From Schistocephalus solidus (lineage: Eukaryota > Platyhelminthes > Cestoda > Diphyllobothriidea > Diphyllobothriidae): a stretch of DNA of 64,000 bases. Numbering within the stretch: position 1 is the stretch's first letter; each line of letters opens with the position of its first letter. Where the stretch lies: assembly GCA_017591395.1 (NCBI GenBank), contig WEDG01005181.1, positions 1 to 64,000 on the forward strand, in the 5' to 3' direction. A program made the translations under genes and the position numbers. This document shows, in pieces, positions 19,320 to 29,625 of this stretch. The notes below the pieces were generated by a model. The model saw only the letters and a list, made by a program, of their open reading frames with translations. It had not been told where the DNA came from and ran no database searches.

Positions 19320-19700
19320 TCAAATACCCAAAAGGAAGAGAGGTAAGTTGTCACTCCACGCAGTTGTGTCTGAGTGAGACATCAGTGCTGTCTTAAGTTG
19401 ACGATGCAGTCGTTCCACGAGGCCGTTAGAAGCAGTGTGATATGCCATTGTCGTGATGTGCGCACACCCGAGAAGTTTAGTGAACTCACGGAAAAGACTA
19501 GATTGAAACTGGTTTCCGCGGTCAGTGGTAATGGTGGCTGGCACACCAAAATTGGCAATCCAGTGATGCAGGAAGACCATGGCAATATTTTCTGCCAAGG
19601 TATTCGATATCGGAATTGCAATTGGCCATCGTGTGAAACGGTCGACTGCTGTGAAAATATGTGTGTACCCACGTGAAGGTGGTAACGGCCCAACTAAGTC
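19320..19700 (-). pseudogene. gypsy integrase core (DDE)
   Basis: Same frame as RNase H but after the TAA at 19701-19703: DLVGPLPPSRGYTHIF, AVDRFTRWPIAIP, TITTDRGNQFQSSLF, AYHTASNGLVERLHRQLKTA. Catalytic Asp, Asp and Glu are all readable (VDLVGP-equivalent, TTDRG, LVERLH). It ends at the TGA at 19320. The core joins viral-type DNA ends to the host chromosome. Only nonsense mutations, no active-site change, inactivate this copy. Confidence 0.8.
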
Positions 19701-20516
19701 TTAGTAAACGTGATGGAATCGAACGTCCGGAACAGCAAATTTGCTTGGTTGGGAAAAGGTATGGCGATGCACTTTGTTTTTCTGGCACGCGAAACATTGC
19801 CTAGTCCAACGGGTGATGTCAGAGTTCATTTTTGGCCAGACAAAGCGAGTAGCAATAAGTTTGCGACAGGCGCGGATGCCAGGATGCGACAGAGAGTGAA
19901 AATGGTATAACACTACCTTACGGTAGGATAATGGAACAACAGGTCGGAAAGTGCCTGTGGACCAGTCGCATAAAATCGTACCTGGTGATGCTGGAAGTGG
20001 TGCATCTCGAAGCTGCAGAGTACTAGATTTACACAGATCAGCAATGGACTCGTCTTCTAATTGGAGGTCTGCAAGCTTCGCCAGGTCGAATTTGGATGAC
20101 AAGGTGTTGATGTCCGGTCTCGATAATGCATCAGCAACGACATTGTTGCTGCCTCGGACATAGCGGATATCAGCAGTAAACTGCGAGATATAGTCAAGGT
20201 GACGCACTTCTCTGGGCGAGTACCTATCTGGTTTGGTCTTGAGGGCATAAGTAAGAGGTTTGTGGTCGGTATGAACCCGAAAATCTCTTCCCTTTAATAG
20301 GTGGTGAAAATGACGAATAGCCAGGTATATAGCCAGGAGCTCGCAAGAGAAAGTACTGTAGCGAGTCTGCGCCGGTTGTAGCTTCTGTGAAAAGAAATCC
20401 AATGGCTGCAACTGGTTATTCACCTGTTGATGTAAGACTGCGCCGACAGCACTGTTGGAAGCGTCAGTGGTCAAAATCAACTGCGTAGAAGCGTCAGAGT
20501 TGAGGTGGTGCAGCAT
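19701..20516 (-). pseudogene. gypsy RNase H and integrase zinc-binding domain
   Basis: Open for 271 codons. RNase H motifs: TTDASNSAVGAVLHQ (Asp), TFSCELLAIYLA (Glu), VHTDHKPLTYAL (Asp), NNVVADALSRP (Asp), all four acidic residues present. The integrase H2C2 finger follows: HFHSLSHPG with CFACQKNK. The frame ends with FHHVY and a TAA at 19701-19703. It is the best preserved part of pol. Confidence 0.85.
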
Positions 20517-21209
20517 GGTCGCATCAGCGAGGGCCTTCTTGGCTGCCTCAAAAGCTGAGTGAGCTGCTGGTGAAAGTTCAATTGGCTTGGCTCATGACTT
20601 CAAAAAAATCAGTCAATGGAGCCAGTATTGCCGCACAGTTGGAAATGAAACGTCGGAAATAATTGATAAGTCCAATGAAACGTCGAAGTTGTGTGAGGGT
20701 CTTCGGAGACGGAAAAGATAAAACTCTTTGCACCTCCTCTGAAAGTGGTGTGATTCCATGCTGATCGACGTGATGACCAAGGAAATCAAGAGAAGGAACG
20801 CCAAAACGACATTTGTTGACGTTTACTTACAAACCATGTTGCTGGAAACGATCTAACACTTGACGCAAGTGTGATGCATGTTCCGCTGGCGAAGAACTTG
20901 CGACGAGTATGTCATCAATATAGACAAAGGTAAACGAAAGACCGCGCAAGACCTCATCAATAAACCGCTGGAAGGATTGGGCGGCGTTACGCAACCGAAA
21001 GGCATGCGGAGAAATTCGAACAAGCCAAAAGGCGTTGTGATGGCGGTCTTGATGGTGTCTTTCTCAGCGACCGGTATTTGATGATATGCTCTCACAAGGT
21101 CGATCTTGGAGAAAATAGTCTTTCCAGCCAACATGTGAGAAAAATCGTGAATATGAGGAATGGGGTACCGATCGGGGACAGTTGCTCTGTTCAAAGCACG
21201 ATAATCCCC
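20517..21209 (-). pseudogene. gypsy reverse transcriptase, frameshifted
   Basis: After the TGA at 21210-21212 the frame reads [32 protein letters not shown] (motif A) and [10 protein letters not shown] frameshift near 21000 moves the text to another frame, where [12 protein letters not shown] is read; YIDD is at 20911-20922. The shifted frame continues LDFLGHHVDQHGITPL and LRRFIGLINYFRRFI, and returns to the original frame by 20516. An A7 run at about 20602-20608 is a likely site for the second slip. The catalytic YIDD is intact. Confidence 0.8.
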
Positions 21210-21998
21210 TCATGGCCTCCAATCATCGGCTGATTTCTTGGGGACCATGTGCAGAGGAGAGGCCCATGGGCTGGAATAAGGGCGAATAATCCCCAAATTT
21301 AGCATGTTTTCGAACTTACTTCTAGCCACCTGCAACTTTTCTGGATGAAGCCTACGTGGGTAAGCATGAACGGGTTTTCCTGTGGTAACTATGTGATGCT
21401 TAACTGTGTGCTGAACTTTTTCGGTAAACTGACAAGGTTTAGTGAGGGACGGATAGTCCTTCAAAATGTCAACAAATGGCGAACTTGGAATAGCCAAGTG
21501 TATGCCAACCGAAGGTTCAGAGGTGACCATACCGACGAAGAAAAGTCTGGTTGTAGTATCAATGAGTCGACGATGCTTCAAATCAACTGAAAGGCCGAAA
21601 TGTGAGAGGAAATCGGCTTCAATAATCGGTGACTGGACGTCGGCTAGGATAAAGACCCATTGGAAACATCGCCTTAGACCAAGCTCAAGAGTTAGGGACT
21701 GTTGTCCGAATGTGTGGATGATGGTGTTGTTAGCAGCCTGCAATGAGAACTGCGAAGGCTTGAGGTGGTGATGCCTAGGAGGCGGGATAACACTAACCTC
21801 AGCACCGTTATCTACAAGAAAACGGAGACCACTCGACTTATCGGTGATGTAGAAGAGACGACTGGGTCGCGGTTGGCCAGCAGCAGTCGTCGCCATTACT
21901 GGCTGGCGTTGTCGTTTAACTGTTGCGGCTTCTGTGGGAATTTGCACGGGGGAATACACTTGCGTGCTTTCACGCCATAGGTACGATGGTACCAGCAC
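21210..21998 (-). pseudogene. gypsy protease and start of RT
   Basis: Pol opens in the -1 frame relative to gag and overlaps it by about 100 nt. The aspartic protease reads RFLVDNGAEVSVIPP: the usual D-T/S-G catalytic triplet is D-N-G, probably disabling. The RT N-terminus follows: HHIVTTGKPVHAYPRRL, FENMLNLGIIRPYSSPWASP, VPKKSADDWRP, ending at the TGA 21210-21212 where CsRn1-like elements usually have Cys (WRPCGDYR). Two inactivating changes in 263 codons. Confidence 0.8.
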
Positions 21999-22864
21999 AC
22001 GGTCTGTGGCTGCCGTTCCCGTGATTTGGACCGTCGACGTTGATATGGTTGACGACTATTTGACTGGAGATTGTTGATGATAGAACACATGTTGCTGACT
22101 TGCGTGCATAAAAGGCGTACGGTATCCTTTAAATCTTCATAATCACTGCTAAGCACGATATTTGATGATTGCGAAAGGTCAGATGATGGTGCGGCCCGTC
22201 GATAGGCACTACAACACGATGATAACGTCACATAGGGAGAGTCACGTTCTGACTTTGGAGTGCCTTGATGAGCAGGAGTGTCAATATTATCAGATCTGGA
22301 AGTGGACACCGATGTCTGTTGAAGACAAGAACATGCAGTACCGCTTGGGTAGCATTCCATGATTCTGTCTGCATGAGTGGCTAGTTTATCCAATAAGGTG
22401 CTCGTGTCGAGCATAGCCTATGCCTGCTTCATAGGCAGGGGAAGCTTATCAAGCAAGATCTGTCGGAAAATTGCATCATCCATATGATGACCAGCAAGCA
22501 AAGAACGCATGTGTCGCATTAGTTGGGAATGTGTTTGATCGCCAAGTTCGACTTGCGTGAAAAGCTCACGCAGCATTCGGTTGGCCGACTTGGACACACG
22601 ATTAATTACAGCATCCTTCAACTGGGTGTATGGCTCCTCAGCAGGGAAAGGATCAAGGAGATCCTCAACGTTAACGGCAACATCGCAAGGAAGTGATTGC
22701 ACTACGTATGAATAACGCGTACGTTCACTGGTAATACGGCGCGTCGAGAAAACTGCCTCGATCTGCCTAAACCATATGCGAGGGTTGCTCGGCGTAAATG
22801 TAGGCAATTTGAAAGAAAGGATATGGACGCCAAGAGAGTCTGCGTTAGTCTCATTGTCCGTCAT
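21896..22864 (-). pseudogene. gypsy gag with CHCC knuckle, one nonsense codon
   Basis: ATG at 22864-22862 starts MTDNETNADSLGVHILSF. Capsid-like text includes NPRIWFRQIEAVFSTRRI, VVQSLPCDVA, LRELFTQVELGDQTHSQLMR, LLAGHHMDDAIFRQI, typical of gypsy Gag in CsRn1-like elements. A TAG at 22418-22420 splits the frame; it resumes AMLDTSTLLDKLATHADRI. Near the end CWYHRTYGVKARKCIPPC is a Cys-x2-His-x9-Cys-x3-Cys finger, the unusual CsRn1 arrangement instead of CCHC. About 322 codons overall. Confidence 0.8.
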
Positions 22865-22895
22865 AATAAGTGATATGGTGCGTAATGATAGAAAA

Positions 22896-22907
22896 GTGGG
22901 GTCACCA
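22896..22907 (-). promoter_or_regulatory. tRNA primer-binding site of the gypsy element
   Basis: Coding-strand TGGTGACCCCAC begins 4 nt inside the 5' LTR end. TGG at the start is complementary to the CCA end of a tRNA. The sequence is compatible with the tRNA-Trp primer known for the CsRn1/Kabuki group; identity of the tRNA is inferred. Confidence 0.6.
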
Positions 22908-22911
22908 ATTT

Positions 22912-23403
22912 TGTAGTGTAGACGAGGGTTAAAACTGCTAAGAACCGAGGTGTACAAAATAAATTAACGCTAAGTGGGGAATTGTGTCTAAACTACAAAC
23001 GACAAAAGGACGGCAAAAATTTCAGAGGATTGTTAGAATGCAGACTCACGAAAAACGCAGCTTCTAGATAGCGAGTGTTGTTGAGGATTGTAATGAACTC
23101 TGAGCTAGATCCAGAAAGCTATGCATAGAGGATGAAGAGCAGAGTCAGGAGTCCAATTGAGACGGCGATCAGTAGAATGCAATCGAGAGATGAAGATCAA
23201 TCATTGCAATTGACTGCAAGTAATTGAGAGAGATCAGTACAATTAAGATTGCAGCGGTGACATGCAGCAGCGAAAACAGAAGACGTCCAACATGCCGGTT
23301 GAAGCTGGCTGTTGTATTTATTTTGCACATTAAAACAAGCGATCATAAAGATTCAGGTGACCAAGAATAATACAAAGATGTAAATTGTACAAATACCTAC
23401 ACA
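22912..23403 (-). repeat. 5' LTR of the gypsy element
   Basis: 492 bp, TG...CA ends as for the left LTR. It should hold promoter and polyadenylation signals; I see no clear TATA box. Unusually, it is followed on its outer side by polypurine-like and pol-end sequence (23404-23552). Confidence 0.8.
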
Positions 23404-23552
23404 ACTCACCCACCAGAGCGTTTGTTGTACAAAAAAACGTTCGATTAAAAAAAAGCAAAAAATTATACGACAAAGTCCTTAAGATTGGCAGGAAAATGGA
23501 TATGTCTACCAGAACGAGAGGAAATGCGTTGTGGTGAAGAAGAAGAAGTAGC
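23404..23552 (-). pseudogene. remnant of a second, tandem gypsy copy (polypurine tract and pol end)
   Basis: Matches 18689-18837 with few changes: CTGGTGGGTGAGT-like tract, spacer, and the pol C-terminal codons (RISSRSGRHIHFPANLKDFV-like text) up to a run of AGA repeats. Such sequence belongs upstream of a 3' LTR, so the right LTR is also the 3' LTR of another copy truncated at 23552. The arrangement is partial pol, LTR, full internal region, LTR. Confidence 0.75.
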
Positions 23553-23565
23553 TATTTGACGTCCT

Positions 23566-24585
23566 TTTATAAACATCTTACGACGACCTGCAATGCACAT
23601 AGAGATGAAGAATTTAATCATCTAGTTATGTGGTTCACCATCTGGTTACGGGCAAGCTATAGCTGGTGGTTAGTGACCTACCAGACTCATAAATACCTAT
23701 CTTCTGGCTTTGCGCACGGGCTCTCAATTTAATGATTTATATGCCAATTATCTAAAAGCAGCTTTTTTCCATTTTTAAAAACTTATTAAAAAATTTATGA
23801 TAATTTTACATTTTTAAATGTTTTTGGATATCGTCTTTATTTTTATATATAATTTTATGATTGTTAAACAATTTGCTTAAAAACAAACCTGCAAAACTTA
23901 TTATTGTTTATCTCAGTCAGTTAGTAGTATATTTATTCCGGTTTTAACATCATTTATGCTCTACGTAATTCAAATGTGCAACGAGCCGCACGCCTAGGTT
24001 TTGATATAGCTTCTATGAAACGAATGGTACTAACTGTTTCATACAGCTAGATCAAACGTAATTCAACACTATGTTATATAATACAAATATGAAGACTGTA
24101 GGACTGCATTGAAAGTTTCTAACCGTTGAACTCTTCCTGCTCCTAATTTTTTTTCATTTTTTTTAGAAATCAGTCAACTAAGTCTAATTAGTCGGCAGAC
24201 CCCACACCGGAATCAACTGCGCTCCCATCTGATTGGAAGTACGTATCCCTTCGAATCGACCGCAGACGTTTCTACCTCTGTCGAATGAATACTCTCGAAC
24301 GTCAATAACAGACTAGTCTTGACTCTAAACATTCTTACCTGATACATTCATCCCCATTCTGTAAAGCTATTTTAACTTCAAATTTTGCTTTTTCTGAACC
24401 TTGGAAAACAGGTTTTTTTTAATTAAAACCAAATCTTCATTTTGAACACTGCTTTTTAAGCAAACAAACAAACCAAAGCAAAAGTGGATAATGAAAATGG
24501 GAGTTTGTTTTAGGTTTTTTCCTGTGTTCTAAGTATTTGACGGTGCCCAAGCAGTGCCAAATCAATAAACCTATTTATTTATTTT
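23566..24585 (+). repeat. noncoding repeat E2 (uninterrupted copy)
   Basis: About 1.02 kb matching both parts of E1, with the empty D site at CAACACTATGTTATA (24065-24079). It ends GCCAAATCAATAAACC then TATT repeats. It contains an extra phrase (CAGTCAGTTAGTAGTATATTT, about 23915-23935) absent from E1. It sits between the gypsy remnant and the 3' UTR of C3. No coding potential seen. Confidence 0.7.
24403..24529 (+). other. U-rich internal-loop hairpin, repeat E2
   Basis: GGAAAACAGG with CCTGTGTTC; T8 (24413-24420) against T6 (24515-24520); upper stem AAAACCAAATC with GAGTTTGTTTT, now with two mismatches compared with E1. Loop U runs are unchanged in length between E1 and E2 although surrounding sequence has diverged. 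Confidence 0.55.
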
Positions 24586-24604
24586 CATACGGTGAACTAG
24601 AAAA

Positions 24605-24687
24605 GAAACAGTAAAAAAACTCCTAAGATTAAATCGGAGGCGGAGTTCGCGAGCCAACAATTTAAAAAATAAGGTGAAAAAACTGCT
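24605..24687 (-). other. U-rich internal-loop hairpin, LINE-C3 (decayed)
   Basis: Sense: GCAG, U6, CACCUUA ... UUAGGAG, U7, ACUGU. The upper stem is damaged (CUCCUA became CACCUUA) and the lower stem loses one pair (CUGC to CUGU), yet both U runs remain. Central stem GGCUCGCGAACUCCGCC is close to the other C copies. Confidence 0.45.
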
Positions 24688-25406
24688 CCACTAAAATATT
24701 ATAGCTAGACGCAATGGGATAGTATTGTGATGTTGCTGACAATTTATGAGGGTTCGGAACTTTCCTTGCCGTGTGAGAGATAACATAGCAGTCAGAGCTA
24801 CTGTTTGTAAACACCAGTGGAGGTAAGAGAGGACGAACTCATCGTAGACACCAGGGTCAAAACGTTGAGGGGAAAAGTAGAGGTCATGAGATCATCATCA
24901 AGATGCGACGTTGTCGACTGCATAGTCCACCAATCAAAGAGGCAAAACCATCAGAACCCGCCTTTATCATCAACTGAAGCTGGAGACTATCGTCAGGGTT
25001 GCCAATTCGGAGGAAAGTATCAAGGTTGTCAAGAGATGGCGATGCTAGTTTAAAGGAGGGGAAGAAAAAGTAAATACAAAGATTGACTCTGCAGAGGATG
25101 ATGGAAATATAATAAGAGACCAATATAATATCAAGGGAGCTGCCTCAAATACCAGGAGGACCCTTTTCAAAATCCAAAAGTTGTGAGTTTGGGAAGGAAA
25201 CAGACAATAAGGACTTTATATATTCCGAAGTTAAATGTTTGCGTAATTTGGTTTTGAAAATAGCTAATGTAGACGACAACCTAATTTGCAGTGGAAGATT
25301 ATTCCAAATGAAAGCATATTTGGAGGCAAAAACTCAGAACGATTAGTTGTGGAGCTAAGGGGTGGTGAAATGATCATGGAGGAATTACGAGTGGCATAGA
25401 GTCGAT

Positions 25407-26860
25407 CTACCGGAGTGAGAGCGTTAATTCGTGGGAGATTTGGGCTAGAGTTAACGCAAAACAGGAAGCAGAGACCGGCTTCGAGTCTTCTAACCCACAG
25501 AAATTTAATGTTTGCTTACTGGCATCTATCCGTATAGGAGATACTGGATCCAGGAAGAGAAAATAGTCTTCGAGTAAAAACCCTCTGAACTTTTTCAATC
25601 TTACTGCGATCAGAGGCGTTCATCAGCCCACATAGGGGACAGCAGTATTCTAGGATAAGAAGAGCAAACATGTGGTACAGGTTTAACTTTATTTCCGGAA
25701 GGAAAAAAATATGTGATATTAAACCACATATCTGTTCAGCCTTTGCAGAAATTCAATATGCATGAGGCGATAATGCTAGCTTATTCGTGTAACTTAGACC
25801 TAAGTCTTTTATGGTTGATCATTCTAAAAGTGTACTTTTTTGAAATACAAGGGGTCCAAGAAGCTTGGCGGGGCCAAAACACATAAAACTACTCTTTGGA
25901 TGAAGTAAAGGCCATCTGCCAACAACAGCTCCAACGTGAGAGCTTACGTAGATCAGTGGTGATTTTATCAACGCAACTATTGGCAGTGTCTTTAGAAAAT
26001 GAATAAATGCACTTGAGATCGTCAGCGTAAAAGAAATTTTGTGAATTTGGGAGTAAATTTGAAATTTCATTTATGTACAGAATAAAGAGAAGGGGACCTA
26101 GAACCGTGCCTTGAAAAACGCCACTCGTGATCGGCTGACGTGTCGAGCAGCTTTTACCTACTAAGACCTTCTGGCTGCGGTTAGGCAAGTAGGAACCAAT
26201 GAAGTCAAGGAGAGGAGGCCGGATGCCGAGGGCTTCCAGTTTCACCAGAAGACGTCTGTGCGGTATCTTGTCAAATGCTTTGCTCAGGTTAAAGTAGATC
26301 ACAACCACTGTCGTTGCTCATTACGAAGGGAAGTGACGAGGTTAAGAAAAGCGAAGTGACACATTTCGCATGATCTCCCAGGTAGAAAACCATATTGCGA
26401 GTCGCTTAAGAGCTTATTTTCTAGGCAAAAGTCGAGAATTTGATTAAAGATAATTTTTTCAAGAAGTTTTGCTAGAGCCGGGGTTTTTGTGAACGCCTCG
26501 ATAATTATTTACGTCCGAACGAGATCCCGACTTGAAGACAGGAAGAATAATAGATGTCTTCCATGAGTCAGGAATTAATCCGTTTAAAAGAGAAACTGAG
26601 AAAACATGGCTAAGCAATCGGGGAAAGCTCGGCACTCTCTTAATAACTGAGTTTAGAATACCGTCAGTCCCCGAAGAGTGCGAGTTTTTCAGCCGCATTA
26701 TTTGCTTTTGAATTAGTTCTATGGAGAAATCAATAGTGCTGATAACATTGAATGAAGATGCCTGAAACGTCGGAACTGGTTCAGATTCCATCGTAAGATC
26801 ATTTGTAAAGAATGCACTAAACAATTCTGCCTTGTCAGAGTCTTCGAGAACGAAGTTCAT
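25407..26860 (-). pseudogene. LINE-C3 reverse transcriptase, broken
   Basis: 26459-26860: LKNSHSSGTDGILNSVIKRV, SWKTSIILPVFKSGSRSDVN, NNYRGVHKNPG. 25889-26308: YFNLSKAFDKIPHRRLLVKL (motif A), SGVFQGTVLGPLLFILYINE, FFYADDLKCIYSFSKD (motif C, intact). Then frame changes lead to the C-terminal text at 25407-25700. A segment of about 150 bp between 26308 and 26459 is out of frame (QYGFLPGRS region). Confidence 0.75.
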
Positions 26861-26868
26861 AGTGTCAT

Positions 26869-26967
26869 TAAGGCTCGGTATTAGGGCCGTTTCTTTACTA
26901 ATTGTACATCAATGACTGTGTTGACGACCTGGATTGCAGCGCCATCATGTTTGCAGATGATGTTAAA
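26869..26967 (+). pseudogene. orphan LINE-D RT catalytic island
   Basis: Matches the reverse strand of D6 at about 62718-62815: from RLGIRA-equivalent LGSLFF through VYINDCVDDLDCSAIMFADD to DVK. It is bounded on the left by C3 (minus) and on the right by C1 (plus), with no other D sequence nearby. The frame to FADD is readable. It is filler DNA at the junction of two opposed C copies. Confidence 0.75.
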
Positions 26968-27514
26968 TGTTCCTGAAATTGACTGGATTTCAAAATCTTC
27001 TCCACCCAGATTTCAGCCTTTCCTCGATACAATTAATTTTTCTAATTGGTCCCAGCTTGTCCGTTCTTCAACGAGAGACAAGCATATTTTAGACCTGATT
27101 TTCACAAACGACATTGCTCCCCTCTCCGTTGATTTTAAGCAGGGCCTCTTCCAAAGTGACCATACACTAATTCACTCTTGCCTTCCGATTGTTTCATCGA
27201 AAAAGGTTAGTGCCGTTCGTACCTATCATGCTTTTGACCTCGCAGATATGAGCTTAATTAGTAACTTTTTGGACTTATTGGACTGGCAGAATCTCTCCTC
27301 CATGAACGACGCAGCAAGTCTTTGCGACTTCGTGTCAGTCGTTTCAAATAACATCCTGGAGCTTAATCCAACCAAAATAGTCAAGCCCTACGTCTCGGAA
27401 TCCCCCGTTCCTCACTTTCTTTTGCCACGACTAAAGAAATTGAAGAAGCAGTTAAAAGATCAATATACTAGTTCATTATCTGTACATCTAAGTATCGCAG
27501 AGATTTTTGAATAG
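26968..27514 (+). pseudogene. LINE-C1 EN C-terminus and EN-RT linker
   Basis: One open frame: PRFQPFLDTINFSNWSQLV, TRDKHILDLIFTNDI, FQSDHTLIHSCLP (SDH intact), then the linker DLADMSLISNFLDLLDWQNL, VVSNNILELNPTKIVKPYV and HFLLPRLKKLKKQLKDQYTS, ending at a TAG after IAEIFE. Start lies in the preceding RT island, so the ATG at 26912 is not a real start. The EN N-terminal catalytic residues are absent. Confidence 0.75.
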
Positions 27515-27599
27515 CCTCTAAGATTCGTCTTGCACGTGACAGACAGAGGGAATCTTGCGCACTCAGTGAGCCAAACTCTGCAAAATCTGTTGCTCAACT

Positions 27600-29255
27600 G
27601 TTCCGCCGTCGATCCTCTTCTAAACGAGGTTGTGAAATTCCTTTTTTACTAAATGAGGACAAGAACTTCGTTCTGAAAGACTCTGACAAGGCAGAACTGT
27701 TTAGTGCGTTCTTTGCAAATCATCTCACGATGGAATCTGAACCGGTTCCGACGTTTCAGGCATCCACATTGAATGTTTCCAGCACTATTAATTTCTCCTT
27801 AGAAATAATTCGTATGCAAATAATTCGTCTGAAAAACTCGCACTCTTCGGGAACTGATGGTATTCCAAACTCAGTTATTAAGAGAGTGCCAAGCTTTCCC
27901 CGATTGCTTAGCCATGTATTCTCAGTTTATCTTTTAAACGGATTCTTTCCTGACTCATGAAAGACATCTATTATTCTTCCTGTCTTAAGTCGGGATCTCG
28001 TTCGGACGTAAATAATTATCGAGGCGTTCACAAAACCCCGGCTCTAGCAAAACTTCTTGAAAAAATCATTTTTAATCAAATTCTCGACTTTTGCCTAGAA
28101 AATAAGCTTTTAAGCGACTCGCTATATGGTTTTCTACCTGGGAGATAATGCGAAATGTGTCACTTCGCTTTTCTTAACCTCGTCACTTCCCTTCGTAACG
28201 AACAGCAGTCAGTGGTTGTGATCTACTTTGACCTGAGCAAAGCCTTTGACAAGGTACCGCACAAACGTCTTCTAGTGAAACTGGAAGCCTTCGGCATCCG
28301 GCCTCCTCTCCTTGACTTCATTGGTTCCTACTTGTCTAACCGCAGCCAGAAGGTCTTAGTAGGTAATAGCTATTCGACGCCTCAGCCGATCACGAGTGGC
28401 ATTTTTCAAGGCACCGTTCTAGGTCCCCTTCTCTTAATTCTGTACATTACCGAAATTTCAACTTTACTCACAAATTCACAAAATTTCGTTTACGCTGCCG
28501 ATCTCAAGTGCATTTATTCATTTTCTAAAGACACTGCTAATAGTTGCGTGGTCAAATCAACACTAATCTACTTATGCTCTCACGTTGGAGCTGTACTTGG
28601 TAGATAACATTTTCTCCATCCAAGAGCAGTTTCATGTGTTTTGGCCCTGCAAATCTTCCTGGACCCCCTAGTATTTCAAAATAGTACACTTTAAGAACGA
28701 TCAACCATAAAAGACTTAGGTCTAAGTTACACGAATAAGCTAGCATTATCGCCTCATGCAGATCGAATTTCTGCAAAGGCTGCACAGATATGTGGTTTTA
28801 TATCACATAAGTTTTTCCTTCCGGAAATAAAGTTTAACCTGTACCACATGTTTGCTCTTCTTATCGTAGAATACTGCTGTCCCCTATGTGGGCTGATGAA
28901 CGCCTCTGATCGCAGTAAGATTGAAAAAGTTCAGAGGGTTTTTACTCGAAGACTATTTTCTCTTCCTGGATCCAGTATTTCCTATACGGATAGATGCCAG
29001 TTAGCAAACATTAAATTTCTGAGGGTTAGAAGACTCGAAGCCGGTCTCTGCTTCTTGTTTCGCGTTAACTCTAGCCCAAATCTCCCACGAATTAACGCTC
29101 TCGCTCCGGTAGATCGACCCGTTGCCACTCGTAATTCCTCCATGATCATTTCACCACCCCTTAGCTCCACAACTAATCGTTCTGAGTTTTTGCCTCCAAA
29201 TATGCTTTTATATGGAATAATCTACCACTGCAAATTAGCTTGTCGTCTACATTAG
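27600..29255 (+). pseudogene. LINE-C1 reverse transcriptase, catalytic Asp lost
   Basis: Fingers: LKNSHSSGTDGIPNSVIKRV then LLNGFFPDS and a TGA at 27958 (from TGG), a 1-nt loss near 27985, KSGSRSDVNNYRGVHKTPAL, SLYGFLPGR. Palm (28155-28607): YFDLSKAFDKVPHKRLLVKL, SGIFQGTVLGPL, NFVYAADLKCIYSF: the YADD box is YAAD, removing one catalytic Asp. C-terminal (28848-29255): LIVEYCCPLCGLMNASDRSK, VQRVFTRRLFSLPG. The TGA, the 1-nt loss and YAAD recur in C4. Confidence 0.8.
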
Positions 29256-29349
29256 CTATTTTCAAAACCAAATTACGCAAACATTTAATTTCGGAATATA
29301 TAAAGTCCTTATTGTCTGTTTCCTTCCCAAACTCACAACTTTTGGATTT

Positions 29350-29625
29350 TTGAAAAGGGTCCTCCTGGTATTTGAGGCAGCTCCCTTGATATTATATTGG
29401 TCTCTTATTATATTTCCATCATCCTCTGCAGAGTCAATCTTTGCATTTACTTTTTCTTCCCCTCCTTTTAAACTAGCATTGCCAACTCTTGACAACCTTC
29501 ATACTTACCTCCGAATTGGCAACCCTGACGATAGTCTCCAGGTTCTGTTGATGATCGAGGTGGGTTCTGATGGTTTCGCCTCTTTGGTGATTGACTATAC
29601 AGTCAGCAAGGTCGCATCTCGATGA
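29350..29625 (+). other. 91-codon frame in the LINE-C 3' UTR, identical in C1 and C4
   Basis: Reads FEAAPLILYWSLIIFPSSSA and YLRIGNPDDSLQVLLMIEVG. The same 91 residues are encoded at 34808-35083 (minus), because the two copies are recent. In C3 and C5 the frame is broken although RIGNPDDSLQ-like text persists. I see no domain; it lies after the RT stop, so it is more likely 3' UTR than gene. Confidence 0.25.

Larger units (their letters stand above)
18207..23403 (-). mobile_element. Ty3/gypsy LTR retrotransposon, CsRn1-like, degenerate
   Basis: Two LTRs (18207-18688 and 22912-23403) enclose gag and pol read on the minus strand, with PBS next to the right LTR and a purine-rich tract next to the left. 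The order is gag (CHCC knuckle), protease, RT, RNase H, integrase, as in Ty3/gypsy; no envelope is seen. There are five premature stops and two frameshifts, so it is inactive. Gag knuckle, PBS and pol layout fit the CsRn1 clade known from trematodes and other animals. Flanking 5-mers (GAACC, TATTT) show no target duplication, explained by tandem remains beyond the right LTR. Confidence 0.85.
24590..26868 (-). mobile_element. LINE-C copy C3, RT to 3' UTR
   Basis: The minus strand runs from the start of RT (MNFVLEDSDKAELFSAFFTN, about 26860) through RT to the hairpin. The terminal 3' UTR (about 220 bp, the tail) is missing, replaced by E2. The 5' end joins a 99-bp RT island of family D and then C1 on the plus strand. 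It retains an intact YADD motif, unlike C1 and C4. Confidence 0.75.

Noticed and set aside
18207..23403. Target-site duplication of the gypsy element
   Set aside because: The 5-mers outside the LTRs do not match, and the right LTR is followed by another gypsy remnant.
15904..24585. E1 and E2 as LTRs or terminal repeats of a larger element enclosing the gypsy
   Set aside because: They have LINE-like microsatellite tails and different outer flanks; their placement around the gypsy locus looks coincidental.
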